Notes: a model not told the origin generated them from the sequence alone. Positions 12,234-24,700 are shown, numbered from the stretch's first letter. The stretch: DNA of 64,000 nucleotides from Cyrtodaria siliqua (GCA_037043455.1 JAWPHD010001293.1:272844-336843); one strand, 5' to 3'. Translations and numbers: made by a program.

Positions 12234-12387
12234 TTCGGCATTTGAACCCCACTTGAATGAATCTTAAGCGTACTTTTCGGATGTAATATGTTCATGTCCT
12301 GCTTGATCAAGGGACAACGATATAAACACAGGCAGGTGTCTGGAGACATTCAGTGGACCATCTTCTTCAATGAAACATTTACTTATG

Positions 12388-13059
12388 TCAAATAATAGCG
12401 TTTTCCTCCACAAATATATGATCAATGAGACTCGGTTGGCCGCCACCGTAGGGGGAAAATGAAGCTTTAGATCCTGTGCATAATTCCGTATTTGTAACGG
12501 CTCTCAGGTTATGGTTTGACATTGTTTTTGCAAGATAAATATCTCTACCGCGAGCCGGGTATTGACCATAAACTCCTGAAACCTTTGCATTGAAGGTACC
12601 AATAACGACAATTTTACCGCTTTCACTTAAAGTGTAACACAAGTCATTTAACTTATCGACTTCAATCTTGAATTTGTCCAAGGTATGATTGGACGACGGT
12701 AAATATACTTGGATTATGAAAAGGTTTTGGAGGTGTAGACTGAGTTTAAAAACTGCAAAGCGATCGTTTTCAGTTTCCATAACCTGTATACAGTTATCCA
12801 GTGATTTGTGCCAGAGAAAGCCGACGCCCCCCTTTCCGATTGTTCTATTATTCATTGTCTTTAGATCGCTATCGATCACAATGTGTGCGTTGTAGTCGTT
12901 ACTAATATTATCAAGAAGGTGTTGACTTTGCGGAAGGAGCCAGTGTTTAGATATACCACATATGTGAATAGACTTAGCATTAAGTTCGTGAAGTAGATAT
13001 GGAATGCCTGTCATTATACCAGCAACGTTCCAAGACATAATGTTTATATCTATGGCCAT
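12388..13059 (-). pseudogene. LINE APE-like endonuclease, catalytic residues lost
   Basis: The 223-codon frame begins 'MAIDINIMSWNVAGI' and follows the apurinic-endonuclease-like fold used by LINEs to nick target DNA. 'SWNV' near residue 9, 'GGVGFLW' near 75-83, 'VYLPSSN' near 118 and 'SLIDHI' near 210 are all present. Two positions normally essential appear changed. The motif usually SE.HWL reads 'SKHWL', and the usual GDFN reads 'GTFN'. The frame also stops before joining the linker. The start ATG lies just after the ORF1 remnant, as is usual for two-ORF LINEs. Confidence 0.85.
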
Positions 13060-13113
13060 GATTGGGTGAGAATAATTAATACGTATTATTGTCGTCCCTG
13101 CTTAGCTTGTCCT

Positions 13114-13490
13114 CTATTCCGTTCTGTTAAGCCAAGGTCGACACGCTATACCTGGTGGCCAAATATTGGGGTCAATTAGCGCATCCATTTCATCTTCATT
13201 TACAACTATTTGCGCTGATTTGCTGTCAGTTCGTCGAGTAATTAGAAATTTGGCTGACTTATACGTTATTCCAAGGTAGTCTAGGAAATCTTTTAAACCT
13301 TCTTCGTCGCTATCAAGGTCTATCCCTGTTAAAATAAAAGACTTGGCCTTTTTACTCCCTTGAACCGACCATGGTGCTCAGGTCTCATTTCGAAATGTAT
13401 TTCCTCGTTTTGAGATAACCTTACGTCAGCGCCGCTACTGTGCTCGTGCTCATTTTGCGTTAAATCCACACATTCTTGCCTAGCATACGT
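13114..13490 (-). pseudogene. LINE ORF1 C-terminal remnant
   Basis: Upstream of the endonuclease ATG the minus strand carries the end of a second protein in one frame, about 13114-13350: 'ILTGIDLDSDEEGLKDFL', 'FLITRRTDSKSAQIVV', 'NIWPPGIACRPWLNR', then a stop at 13114-13116. A frameshift near 13350 separates it from a short upstream stretch reaching the satellite junction. This matches the C-terminal end of the nucleic-acid-binding ORF1 protein of LINEs and shows the copy is 5'-truncated within ORF1. Confidence 0.65.
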
Positions 13491-13496
13491 CTGCAT

Positions 13497-15345
13497 TGTT
13501 AACTACAAAGAATGTTTTTATCGGAGACAGTTATTGTGACGTTATTGTTAAATATAAGGAATGTTTTTATAGGGGACAGCTATTGTAAAGTTATTGCTAA
13601 CTATAAAAAATGTTTTTTATCGGGGACAGTTATTGTGAAGTTATTGTTAACTATAAAGAACGTTTTTATCGGGAACAGTTATTGTAAAGTTATTGTTAAC
13701 TATAAAGAATGTTTTTATCGGGAGCAGTTATTGTAAAGTTATTGTTAACTATAAGGAATATTTTTATCGTGGACAGTTATTGTGAAGTTATTGTTAACTA
13801 TAAAGAATGTTTTTATCTAGTACAGTTATTGTGAAGGTATTGTTAAATATAAGTCTAGGTATGTTTTTTATCTGGGACAGTTATTGTAAAGTTATTGTTA
13901 AATATAAGGAATGTTTTTACCTGGGACAGTTATTGTGAAGTTATTGTTAACTAAAAGGAATGTTTTTATCGTGGACAGTTATTGTGAAGTTATTGTTGAC
14001 TATAAAGAATGTTTTTTATCAGGGACAGTTATTGTGAAGGTATTGTTATCTATAAGGTATGTTTTTATCTGGGACAGTTATTGTGAAGTTAATGCTAACT
14101 ATAAGGAATGTTTTTATCTGGGACAGTTATGGTGAAGTTATTTTTAATTAAAAATTTTGTTTTTATCTGGGACAGTTATTCTGAATCTATTGTTAACTAT
14201 ACGGTATGTTTTTATCTGGGACAGTTATTGTAAAGTTATTGTTAACTACAAAGAATGTTTTTTATCGGGGACAGTTATTGTAAAGTTATTGTTAACTATA
14301 AGGATTTTTTTATCGGGGACAGTTATTGTGAAGTTATTGTTAACTATGTGTAGTGTTTTTATCGGGGACAGTTATTGTGAAGTTATTGTTAACTATAAAT
14401 AATGTTTTTATCGGGGACACTTATTGTGAAGTTATTGTTAACTATAAATAATGTTTTTTATCGGGGACACTTATTGTGAAGTTATTGTTAACTATAACGA
14501 ATGTTTTTAACTGGGACAGTTATTGTGAAGTTATTGTTAACTTTAAGGAATGTTTTTATCGCTGACTGTTAATGTAAAGTTATTGTTAACTATAAAGAAT
14601 GTTTTTATCGGGGACAGTTATTGTGAAGTTATTGTTAACTATAAAGAATGTTTTTATCAGGGACAGTTATTGTGAGGTTATTGTTAACTATAAAGAATGT
14701 TTTTTATCGGAGACAATTATTGTGAAGTTATTGTTAACTATAAAGAATGTTTTTATCGGGGACAGTTATTGTGAAGTTATTGTTACTATAAAGAATACTT
14801 TTTATCGTGGACAGTTATTGTGAAGTTATTGTTAACTATAAGGAATATTTTTATCGGGGACAGGTATTGTGAAGTTTTTGTTAAATTTAAACTATAAGGA
14901 ATATTTTTATCGGGACAGTTATTGTGAAGTTATTGTTAACTATAAAGAATGTTTTTATCGGAAACAGTTTTTGTAAAGGTATTTTTAACTATAAAGAATG
15001 TTTTTATCGAGAACAGTTATTGTAAAGTTATTGTTAGCTCTAAGGAATGTTTTTATCTTGGACAGTTATTGTGAGATTATTGTTAACTATAAAGAATATT
15101 TTTATCTGGGACAGTTATTGTGAAGGTATTGTTAACTATAAGGTATGTTTTTATCTGGGACAGTTATTGTGAAGTTATTGTTAACTATAAGGAATGTTTT
15201 AATCTGGGACAGTTATTGTGAAGTTATTGTTAACTATAAGGATTGGTTTTATCAGGGACAATTATTTTGAAGTTATTGTTAACTATAAGGAATGGTTTTA
15301 TCAGGGACAGTTATTGTAGAGTTATTGTTAACTATAAAGAATGTT
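13497..15345. repeat. 48-49 bp satellite, right segment
   Basis: About 38 tandem units, same consensus as 8556-9176, with variants 'cggggacag', 'ctgggacag' and 'cgtggacag'. Units differ by a few substitutions and occasional short insertions. Together the two segments hold about 51 units, roughly 2.5 kb. Confidence 0.95.
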
Positions 15346-16494
15346 TACCACATGTTCAGAGTTGACACATGTTCAGTCCATCCATGTCATGCGTGATTGC
15401 AAAGAAACCTTCCATTACATGAATAAACAAATCATAGTTCACCATACTCTCAGTACCTTCGGTACTTTGATTTTTATTAAGCAACCCACCACTTCTTTTT
15501 CAGACATTGTATTGCTTTATTGTTTATAAATGTATATGTTCGCCAGGGTGGGAACATGGGTCCAAGGCTCTCTATGTCCATGTTTGATAATACATTGTAA
15601 CTGTATCTGGCGCCGGATGGTTGGTGCCAGCCTCACTGTCTGCCACTGCAAAGTGCCAGGTCAGCTGGGGAGCTTTAATATGTATACCGTTATAGCAACT
15701 AAATAGTTAGATACATTCAGACCGGGGAATTATGTAAGATATTATCATGGGGTTCTAGAGAGATTATTCTATTAAATAGACTGTCAAGTCAGTCTGTTAG
15801 GGTTCTATGAGAAGTAAAATCACGAGCATTTATCCTTGGGTGGGTTGTATTACGAACCTTGTTATTTCATTTTCAGCTGAATATGCATGTTATACATTTT
15901 GCACCATATTATCTCCCTTTCATAGTGTTTAAGATTAAAAGGATTATCTCCCTTGCGTCTTATATAAATGTGAATTAAGAGGAGTGATCGCATCTTATCT
16001 CTTCGTAATTGCACAATATGTATAAATATGTAATGTTAGGCTAGTAATAATACTTCCAATACATATTATAAATATATGTACATATGGTTACCTTGTTATT
16101 TATAATAAAATATAAAACAAACATTTAAGGAGGAATCTGGTTGTTAAATTCAGTTAAGTTAAATATATTTATAAGTTGATCTCTTCATTGATATTAAATA
16201 ATGATATTAAACTTTGAATCTTGTCAATTCTCTTATCCCTATTTTATTATAGAATGTTCCCCCCTCATTTTGTCATCGTCAATTTAATAGTAGACTTACA
16301 AAAATACTTATAAAAGACTTACATCGAAATAACTAAAGCCACCTTTTAAGGAGGCTCGTGCATAATTGCATTTAAGGAGGCTCGTGCATAATTGCATTTA
16401 AGGAGGTGTTGGCGCATTTGAATTGAAGGGAGCTTGATAATATTATGTGTATAGTAAATTGAAGTACTTGACAACTCTGTATTTTGATCGTTAC
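15346..16494. other. Spacer with a small 'ttaaggagg' duplication
   Basis: No gene is recognised. A 26-bp unit containing 'ttaaggaggctcgtgcataa' is repeated about two and a half times at 16346-16412. 'attatctccctt' motifs occur at about 15908 and 15942. The segment ends with TTAC at 16491-16494, the left copy of the putative target duplication of the following array. Confidence 0.6.
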
Positions 16495-16950
16495 GGTCTC
16501 ACACCACAATTAATTTTCCCATAGGGTTACTGTACAGCCTTTTCCAACATCTGAGCTTCAAAGCAGGGCAGCAGACATTGTTGTTGGTTTAATATCTTCA
16601 GTATAGCCAAGACCAGTAATTTAAAACAATAAAATATATAAGTTAGCCAGGTTGGTTTTTTTCCTCGCTCATGTTTTGTGAACCCTATGGAAAATACAAA
16701 ATTCATACACTATCTAGCTGAATATGTGGTGCTTTGGTCAAACAATTCTGAAATTTGAATGAAACCTCATATCAACATGGGATTTTCTGTATCATCTGTC
16801 TTTTACACTGCAGATGTATGCTAAAGCAAAGAAAAGCCTATTTTTCAAATTAAAAATTGCCTAAAATTGAGAAAAAATAGAATTATTTTCTGTTTTCCTT
16901 TTGTCTCTAGGTCCGTGAGCTTTCAGGGGAGATAATAGAGGTGTGAGACC
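16495..16950. repeat. E module copy 1 (array left end)
   Basis: 456 bp bounded by an 11-bp inverted repeat (ggtctcacacc / ggtgtgagacc). Its outer flank is TTAC, unlike inner copies, which are flanked by 'ctcttca' and 'tgaagag'. The other copies start at 18355, 20215 and 22074. The last has one change in the terminal repeat ('ggtcttacacc'). Confidence 0.9.
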
Positions 16951-18354
16951 TGAAGAGAGTAAATATTTTTAGCAACATCATCCATAACATAACATTTAGT
17001 AGCTATGTGCAGTACCTATAAAATAAGACCATAAGCATGCTTCTATCATATTTACAAGTGAAATGATTCAGGATTATGTGATTGAGGGTAACGCGTGGAT
17101 TCGACAAGTTCCCGCTGTGAAATAAAAGTCCAAAACATGTTTTCATAATATGTAGCATTTGTGTGATAACTACACCATTTGTGCCTCAATCTTCATGAGA
17201 TTTTTACCACAATCCCCTTTTGTCATCTGCTATCTTATAATTATGATTAAAATAATATTAGTTCATATCATGGTATCAAACATATGTATTCAATGATCAA
17301 CTGCTGAAATTTTAATAGGAAAAATATCATTTCTTTCTGTATCCATGGTAACAAGATAAAAGTCTAAAGTATACCAGTCAATAGCTATGCATTTAGATTC
17401 TACATGTCAAATTAACCCCCAAATAAGCTTTGGTCTGAGTACATGAAAAGATATGAAAGTCTGAGTATCACTTGAATTTTGGCGGTATTGTGCCTTTAAC
17501 ATAAAAATACACAAGAAATGCCACCAAATGTAGTATTTCTGTAATATATCTGCCATTTTTCTCTCAATCTGCATGAAAATTTCACCAAACATGATATGTG
17601 TCACCTGCTTTCAGGAAATGCAACACAGTACATAAATACCCCATATAGAATAAAAAATAATTGAAGCTGTAACTGTAACTGTAACTGTTTCGGTAAAAAA
17701 AAAAAATCAATAAAAATGCACCTATTTCGACTAGATAACAGAAATACAATAATGAGAAATTCCACCTAAACAGAACAGCAACATTATTTGTCTCTGTGAT
17801 AAATATGGAGAACACCAACAGAAACTTGATAGTTGGAAGATACAACAACAACAACAACAGCAGCAGCAACAACAATCACGTATGTGATCACTGTCCAGTA
17901 TGGCATACAAAGATGAGTTGTTGACAACTTTAAATTTGAGACATCAACAATATGGGAGATATCAGACAATCAAATTAGATATCTGCTGTCTCTGTGATAT
18001 TTCCTTACAGAAACATGTGGCTTCTGACACAATGCACATGTATACACCAGAAAACATCATGTTTTTATTTATCACATGAGTTGTCATGATTACATAGCTG
18101 TCAAAAAAGTATACATACATGCACACAAATTGCTCGAAAATGTTATTATGAGATTTATATCAAATACCTGATATGGGCATATACTGGACACAATATGTGC
18201 CAAACACATTCTTCATCTGTACCAACAACTAGTTGAAATTGTCTGACAAATCATTACTTTGAAACTAAAACACAAATCAATTGAATCAAGGTGTATAACG
18301 GGCTTTAAAAAAAAGACGTCTGTGGGACAATGATGCAAAATTAGCTACTCTTCA
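16951..18354. repeat. S module copy 1
   Basis: 1404 bp with two diverged internal halves (around 17130-17235 and 17500-17615) sharing 'tctcaatctgcatga'-like, 'tttcaccaaacatg'-like and 'tgtcacctgc'-like motifs in the same order. It also contains a CAA/CAG run at 17842-17876 and (taactg)n at 17668-17688. Other copies: 18811-20214 and 20671-22073. Private substitutions distinguish the copies, for example 'ctttggtctg' here against 'cttaggtctg' in the other two. Confidence 0.85.
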
Positions 18355-21300
18355 GGTCTCACACCACAATTAATTTTCCCATAGGGTTACTGTACAGCCT
18401 TTTCCAACATCTGAGCTTCAAAGCAGGGCAGCAGACATTGTTGTTGGTTTAATATCTTCAGTATAGCCAAGACCAGTAATTTAAAACAATAAAATATATA
18501 AGTTAGCCAGGTTGGTTTTTTTCCTCGCTCATGTTTTGTGAACCCTATGGAAAATACAAAATTCATACACTATCTAGCTGAATATGTGGTGCTTTGGTCA
18601 AACAATTCTGAAATTTGAATGAAACCTCATATCAACATGGGATTTTCTGTATCATCTGTCTTTTACACTGCAGATGTATGCTAAAGCAAAGAAAAGCCTA
18701 TTTTTCAAATTAAAAATTGCCTAAAATTGAGAAAAAATAGAATTATTTTCTGTTTTCCTTTTGTCTCTAGGTCCGTGAGCTTTCAGGGGAGATAATAGAG
18801 GTGTGAGACCTGAAGAGAGTAAATATTTTTAGCAACATCATCCATAACATAACATTTAGTAGCTATGTGCAGTACCTATAAAATAAGACCATAAGCATGC
18901 TTCTATCATATTTACAAGTGAAATGATTCAGGATTATGTGATTGAGGGTAACGCGTGGATTCGACAAGTTCCCGCTGTGAAATAAAAGTCCAAAACATGT
19001 TTTCATAATATGTAGCATTTGTGTGATAACTACACCATTTGTGCCTCAATCTTCATGAGATTTTTACCACAATCCCCTTTTGTCATCTGCTATCTTATAA
19101 TTATGATTAAAATAATATTAGTTCATATCATGGTATCAAACATATGTATTCAATGATCAACTGCTGAAATTTTAATAGGAAAAATATCATTTCTTTCTGT
19201 ATCCATGGTAACAAGATAAAAGTCTAAAGTATACCAGTCAATAGCTATGCATTTAGATTCTACATGTCAAATTAACCCCCAAATAAGCTTAGGTCTGAGT
19301 ACATGAAAAGATATGAAAGTCTGAGTATCACTTGAATTTTGGCGGTATTGTGCCTTTAACATAAAAATACACAAGAAATGCCACCAAATGTAGTATTTCT
19401 GTAATATATCTGCCATTTTTCTCTCAATCTGCATGAAAATTTCCCCACACATGATATGTGTCACCTGCTTTCAGGAAATGCAACACAGTACATAAATACC
19501 CCATATAGAATAAAAAATAATTGAAGCTGTAACTGTAACTGTAACTGTTTCGGTAAAAAAAAAAAATCAATAAAAATGCACCTATTTCGACTAGATAACA
19601 GAAATACAATAATGAGAAATTCCACCTAAACAGAACAGCAACATTATTTGTCTCTGTGATAAATATGGAGAACACCAACAGAAACTTGATAGTTGGAAGA
19701 TACAACAACAACAACAACAGCAGCAGCAACAACAATCACGTATGTGATCACTGTCCAGTATGGCATACAAAGATGAGTTGTTGACAACTTTAAATTTGAG
19801 ACATCAACAATATGGGAGATATCAGACAATCAAATTAGATATCTGCTGTCTCTGTGATATTTCCTTACAGAAACATGTGGCTTCTGACACAATGCACATG
19901 TATACACCAGAAAACATCATGTTTTTATTTATCACATGAGTTGTCATGATTACATAGCTGTCAAAAAAGTATACATACATGCACACAAATTGCTCGAAAA
20001 TGTTATTATGAGATTTATATCAAATACCTGATATGGGCATATACTGGACACAATATGTGCCAAACACATTCTTCATCTGTACCAACAACTAGTTGAAATT
20101 GTCTGACAAATCATTACTTTGAAACTAAAACACAAATCAATTGAATCAAGGTGTATAACGGGCTTTAAAAAAAAGACGTCTGTGGGACTATGATGCAAAA
20201 TTAGCTACTCTTCAGGTCTCACACCACAATTAATTTTCCCATAGGGTTACTGTACAGCCTTTTCCAACATCTGAGCTTCAAAGCAGGGCAGCAGACATTG
20301 TTGTTGGTTTAATATCTTCAGTATAGCCAAGACCAGTAATTTAAAACAATAAAATATATAAGTTAGCCAGGTTGGTTTTTTTCCTCGCTCATGTTTTGTG
20401 AACCCTATGGAAAATACAAAATTCATACACTATCTAGCTGAATATGTGGTGCTTTGGTCAAACAATTCTGAAATTTGAATGAAACCTCATATCAACATGG
20501 GATTTTCTGTATCATCTGTCTTTTACACTGCAGATGTATGCTAAAGCAAAGAAAAGCCTATTTTTCAAATTAAAAATTGCCTAAAATTGAGAAAAAATAG
20601 AATTATTTTCTGTTTTCCTTTTGTCTCTAGGTCCGTGAGCTTTCAGGGGAGATAATAGAGGTGTGAGACCTGAAGAGAGTAAATATTTTTAGCAACATCA
20701 TCCATAACATAACATTTAGTAGCTATGTGCAGTACCTATAAAATAAGACCATAAGCATGCTTCTATCATATTTACAAGTGAAATGATTCAGGATTATGTG
20801 ATTGAGGGTAACGCGTGGATTCGACAAGTTCCCGCTGTGAAATAAAAGTCCAAAACATGTTTTCATAATATGTAGCATTTGTGTGATAACTACACCATTT
20901 GTGCCTCAATCTTCATGAGATTTTTACCACAATCCGCTTTTGTCATCTGCTATCTTATAACTATGATTAAAATAATATTAGTTCATATCATGGTATCAAA
21001 CATATGTATTCAATGATCAACTGCTGAAATTTTAATAGGAAAAATATCATGTCTTTCTGTATCCATGGTAACAAGATAAAAGTCTAAAGTATACCAGTCA
21101 ATAGCTATGCATTTAGATTCTACATGTCAAATTAACCCCCAAATAAGCTTAGGTCTGAGTACATGAAAAGATATGAAAGTCTGAGTATCACTTGAATTTT
21201 GGCGGTATTGTGCCTTTAACATAAAAATACACAAGAAATGCCACCAAATGTAGTATTTCTGTAATATATCTGCCATTTTTCTCTCAATCTGCATGAAAAT

Positions 21301-22529
21301 TTCCCCAAACATGATATGTGTCACCTGCTTTCAGGAAATGCAACACAGTACATAAATACCCCATATAGAATAAAAAATAATTGAAGCTGTAACTGTAACT
21401 GTAACTGTTTCGGTAAAAAAAAAAATCAATAAAAATGCACCTATTTCGACTAGATAACAGAAATACAATAATGAGAAATTCCACCTAAACAGAACAGCAA
21501 CATTATTTGTCTCTGTGATAAATATGGAGAACACCAACAGAAACTTGATAGTTGGAAGATACAACAACAACAACAACAGCAGCAGCAACAACAATCACGT
21601 ATGTGATCACTGTCCAGTATGGCATACAAAGATGAGTTGTTGACAACTTTAAATTTGAGACATCAACAATATGGGAGATATCAGACAATCAAATTAGATA
21701 TCTGCTGTCTCTGTGATATTTCCTTACAGAAACATGTGGCTTCTGACACAATGCACATGTATACACCAGAAAACATCATGTTTTTATTTATCACATGAGT
21801 TGTCATGATTACATAGCTGTCAAAAAAGTATACATACATGCACACAAATTGCTCGAAAATGTTATTATGAGATTTATATCAAATACCTGATATGGGCATA
21901 TACTGGACACAATATGTGCCAAACACATTCTTCATCTGTACCAACAACTAGTTGAAATTGTCTGACAAATCATTACTTTGAAACTAAAACACAAATCAAT
22001 TGAATCAAGGTGTATAACGGGCTTTAAAAAAAAGACGTCTGTGGGACTATGATGCAAAATTAGCTACTCTTCAGGTCTTACACCACAATTAATTTTCCCA
22101 TAGGGTTACTGTACAGCCTTTTCCAACATCTGAGCTTCAAAGCAGGGCAGCAGACATTGTTGTTGGTTTAATATTTTCAGTATAGCCAAGACCAGTAATT
22201 TAAAACAATAAAATATATAAGTTAGCCAGGTTGGTTTTTTTCCTCGCTCATGTTTTGTGAACCCTATGGAAAATACAAAATTCATACACTATCTAGCTGA
22301 ATATGTGGTGCTTTGGTCAAACAATTCTGAAATTTGAATGAAACCTCATATCAACATGGGATTTTCTGTATCATCTGTCTTTTACACTGCAGATGTATGC
22401 TAAAGCAAAGAAAAGCCTATTTTTCAAATTAAAAATTGCCTAAAATTGAGAAAAAATAGAATTATTTTCTGTTTTCCTTTTGTCTCTAGGTCCGTGAGCT
22501 TTCAGGGGAGATAATAGAGGTGTGAGACC

Positions 22530-23310
22530 TTACTGTGATTGGTGGTCATTAGTTATAGAGTCTGTGGCTTTCAATGAGATATGAGATTATTTGACCGGGT
22601 ATCATATTCGATCAGGATATAGATAGTCAGTAATTGTAGGTACCTATAGCTTTGAAGTGTGATTTAGGTCACTTACACACATTAAGGTTTAAGGACCGGA
22701 TATATGATAACTTGCATGTCCGCTTGAGTTAACAGGAGTCTTACTTTCGCGAGTTAATAATATTATTTCTAAAGGGTTTAATTGATGGCGGGGTCGCCAG
22801 GTATCAAGATATTCTATGTCGTCCTCTCTTCTCTGGCGTACTGGTTTATCAAGTTTAAGAGTGACGCGTATTATGGAAGCAGATTGGGGCACTCGTGAAG
22901 TATCGATCCGCCTATGGGCTGTGCATTGTGGTTCTAATTAGTTTGTTGGCTGGACTAGTTTTATATATCCGTTGTACGAGATATTTGGGATCTAAAGGTT
23001 ATGGGATAGATTCTTGTTGAGTGCTTCAAGCTGTTATCGCATAAATCGCGGGTTTATAAACAACTGAAGAACATTGCCATTCATTCATCCTGTAATATGT
23101 ACACGTACACTAAGCGTCATACACATATACATATATGAGGGTGTATATAATATTTATTTGGCACATATGTGACTGGGACAGACTGATATTTTTCACCGGG
23201 TATAATACAAATTCATCCGTGTCTTACTCTCACTCTGATATGGGAACAGATGTTGTATTCGACACCAGTGTCCGCGTGAGTGGGCAACGCGCGTTCTCTC
23301 GTCGTCGTAA
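22530..23310. other. Unassigned spacer after the array
   Basis: Starts with TTAC, the right flank duplicate. A minus-strand 67-codon frame (22689-22892) contains 'tggcgaccccgcc', which could be read as a retroelement primer site. No LTR, gag or pol sequence is visible, so I assign nothing. Confidence 0.5.
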
Positions 23311-23314
23311 TTTC

Positions 23315-23460
23315 GCAACTGTTACAGTAGAATACCGCCGCTAGTGGGCGTGACAGGTTTGGAACCTTATAAATCATTACCTCTTATGAATAGATTCATT
23401 AAAATTGATTAAGCTGCTTGTCTCTCTTGTTTGTTTTTGTTGCTCCCATATACACATTAC
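23315..23460 (+). repeat. Dispersed repeat family R2, single copy
   Basis: Shares 'tagaataccgc', 'tacctcttatgaa' and 'ctctcttgt' in order with the three tandem units at 33811-34506. In those units the segment includes an AATAAA flanked by 'gactc / gagtc'. Function unknown. Confidence 0.65.
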
Positions 23461-23698
23461 TACTGCAAGATATTCCCTCAACAGTATTTACTTTCAAACT
23501 TTATAAAACGCAAATTGAATTCATTTATCTTTTTTTTATTTAAAAAATGAAACATACGTAATTGATGCAAATAATGTATTGGAATTGTCTAAATGTATTT
23601 AAGCAAAACAGCTTCTTTTCTATGTTAACAGGCAAATTTAAATTTTGGCAAACTAATGTGTGAATGGCAAATATATAGGCTACTATGCCCCATGTTCC

Positions 23699-23757
23699 CC
23701 TGCCATATTTGTCGGTCGGTCGGTCCGTCCGTCCGCCCGTCCTTCCATCCGTCTGTC
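23699..23757 (+). repeat. GTCC-rich low-complexity run
   Basis: A run of ggtc/gtcc/gtcc followed by 'ccatccgtctgtc', comparable with the run at 3630. Bases 23760-24600 after it hold no recognisable gene. Confidence 0.7.
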
Positions 23758-24606
23758 TAATTGCACCAGCTAATAATATCGTTATTAAATTTAATTTACA
23801 TACTTTTGAAAATAATACGGAAGCCCGGGCTTCTATGCCTCCGCCTGACTACGTCCCTGGATGCAGTCTTGTTTGTACAATTGTTGATACATAGGTTAAT
23901 TATGCATAGTAAGCATTACGTTACATCATGTGCGTGGCACCTGGTAGTTATATCATAACTGGGTAACCTGCAGTTACAAAGAGTACGTCCGCATCATTTT
24001 TTCGTTATAAAAGGTAAGTGATATTTCTCGATTTATATAATGTTGAATGATTTCATCAAACTATCTGTGATAAGTGTGTCTATTATTTTTCGTAATAAAT
24101 TTTGATCGGTATATATAGTCCAGACTGATTTTATAATCATGTATATTCATATGTCAAAATCTATTAAATTGCGGAACTTTATAAATTGGCTTTTCATCTA
24201 TTGTGGTATTGCCACATGCGTAACTGCTTTTTGTCAACTTTTGTTTCGGGTTTAATAATTCTAAAGGGTTCCATTTAGTCTATTTTGATCATTAAACTCG
24301 TGATTTAACATATTATTCATGATTGAAAAATAATAATAAACTAAATAACATGTTTGTGAATTGTATGTTTAATTACGTGTGTGACCGTCAGTTGTGAGCT
24401 AGTTTATGTGATCTATTTAGAGGTCAAAGGTTGTCAAGTATATCAGTTACCCGATATCTATCATCTGCCTAACGCGGAGTTAGTGTTTATATTTGATGAA
24501 AAAGTATCTTTAAAAATTTCAGATTCTTATATTTATTTTACATTGTTTGTATGTTTTCTTTTAAATTCTTAATATGTAATCTTAATCTCATTTTATTTTC
24601 GCCTAC

Positions 24607-24638
<32 letters not shown>

Positions 24639-24700
24639 CTTCTTCTTCTTCTTCTTCTTCTTCTTCTTCTTCTTCTTCTTCTTCTTCTTCTTCTTCTTCT
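24607..24700. repeat. (CTT)n microsatellite
   Basis: About 30 uninterrupted cttctt triplets. It generates artificial poly-Ser and poly-Lys frames on the two strands. Array length is likely to be polymorphic. Confidence 0.98.

Larger units (their letters stand above)
9177..13496 (-). mobile_element. 5'-truncated LINE (APE-type non-LTR retrotransposon) inserted in satellite
   Basis: About 4.3 kb of minus-strand non-LTR retrotransposon interrupts the satellite. From its 5' side (right) to its 3' side (left) it has the end of ORF1, an APE-like endonuclease, a linker, reverse transcriptase, a Cys/His knuckle and a 3' UTR of about 490 bp. The satellite ends after 'ggggaca' on the left and resumes with 'ttgttaac' on the right, so about 14 bases of a unit are missing and no clear target duplication remains. 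Frameshifts and lost catalytic residues make it non-autonomous. Placement in the Jockey/CR1-like assemblage is tentative. Confidence 0.85.
16495..22529. mobile_element. Tandem array of a 1860-bp two-module element, E-S-E-S-E-S-E, flanked by TTAC
   Basis: The order is E (456 bp) at 16495-16950, 18355-18810, 20215-20670 and 22074-22529, and S (1403-1404 bp) at 16951-18354, 18811-20214 and 20671-22073. E starts 'ggtctcacacc' and ends 'ggtgtgagacc', an 11-bp inverted repeat. S starts 'tgaagag' and ends 'ctcttca'. TTAC occurs immediately outside the array on both sides (16491-16494, 22530-22533). Copies differ by only a handful of substitutions, so expansion is recent. No coding frame with family resemblance exists; the leucine-rich frame reflects a CAA/CAG run. 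Confidence 0.9.

Noticed and set aside
13512..14823. Several repetitive open frames of 74-81 codons
   Set aside because: They are translations of the 48-49 bp satellite and change frame with unit length. Not proteins.
1..15345. CRISPR-like array
   Set aside because: Repeats here are contiguous tandem units with no unique spacers, and the genome is eukaryotic.
17407..21688. Leucine-, valine- and tyrosine-rich minus-strand frames repeated three times
   Set aside because: They arise from CAA/CAG and taactg runs in the S modules. They lack family resemblance, and one frame changes with a single-base deletion in copy 3.
22689..22892. LTR retrotransposon primer-binding site and leader
   Set aside because: 'tggcgaccccgcc' could be a primer site, but no LTR pair, gag or pol sequence surrounds it.
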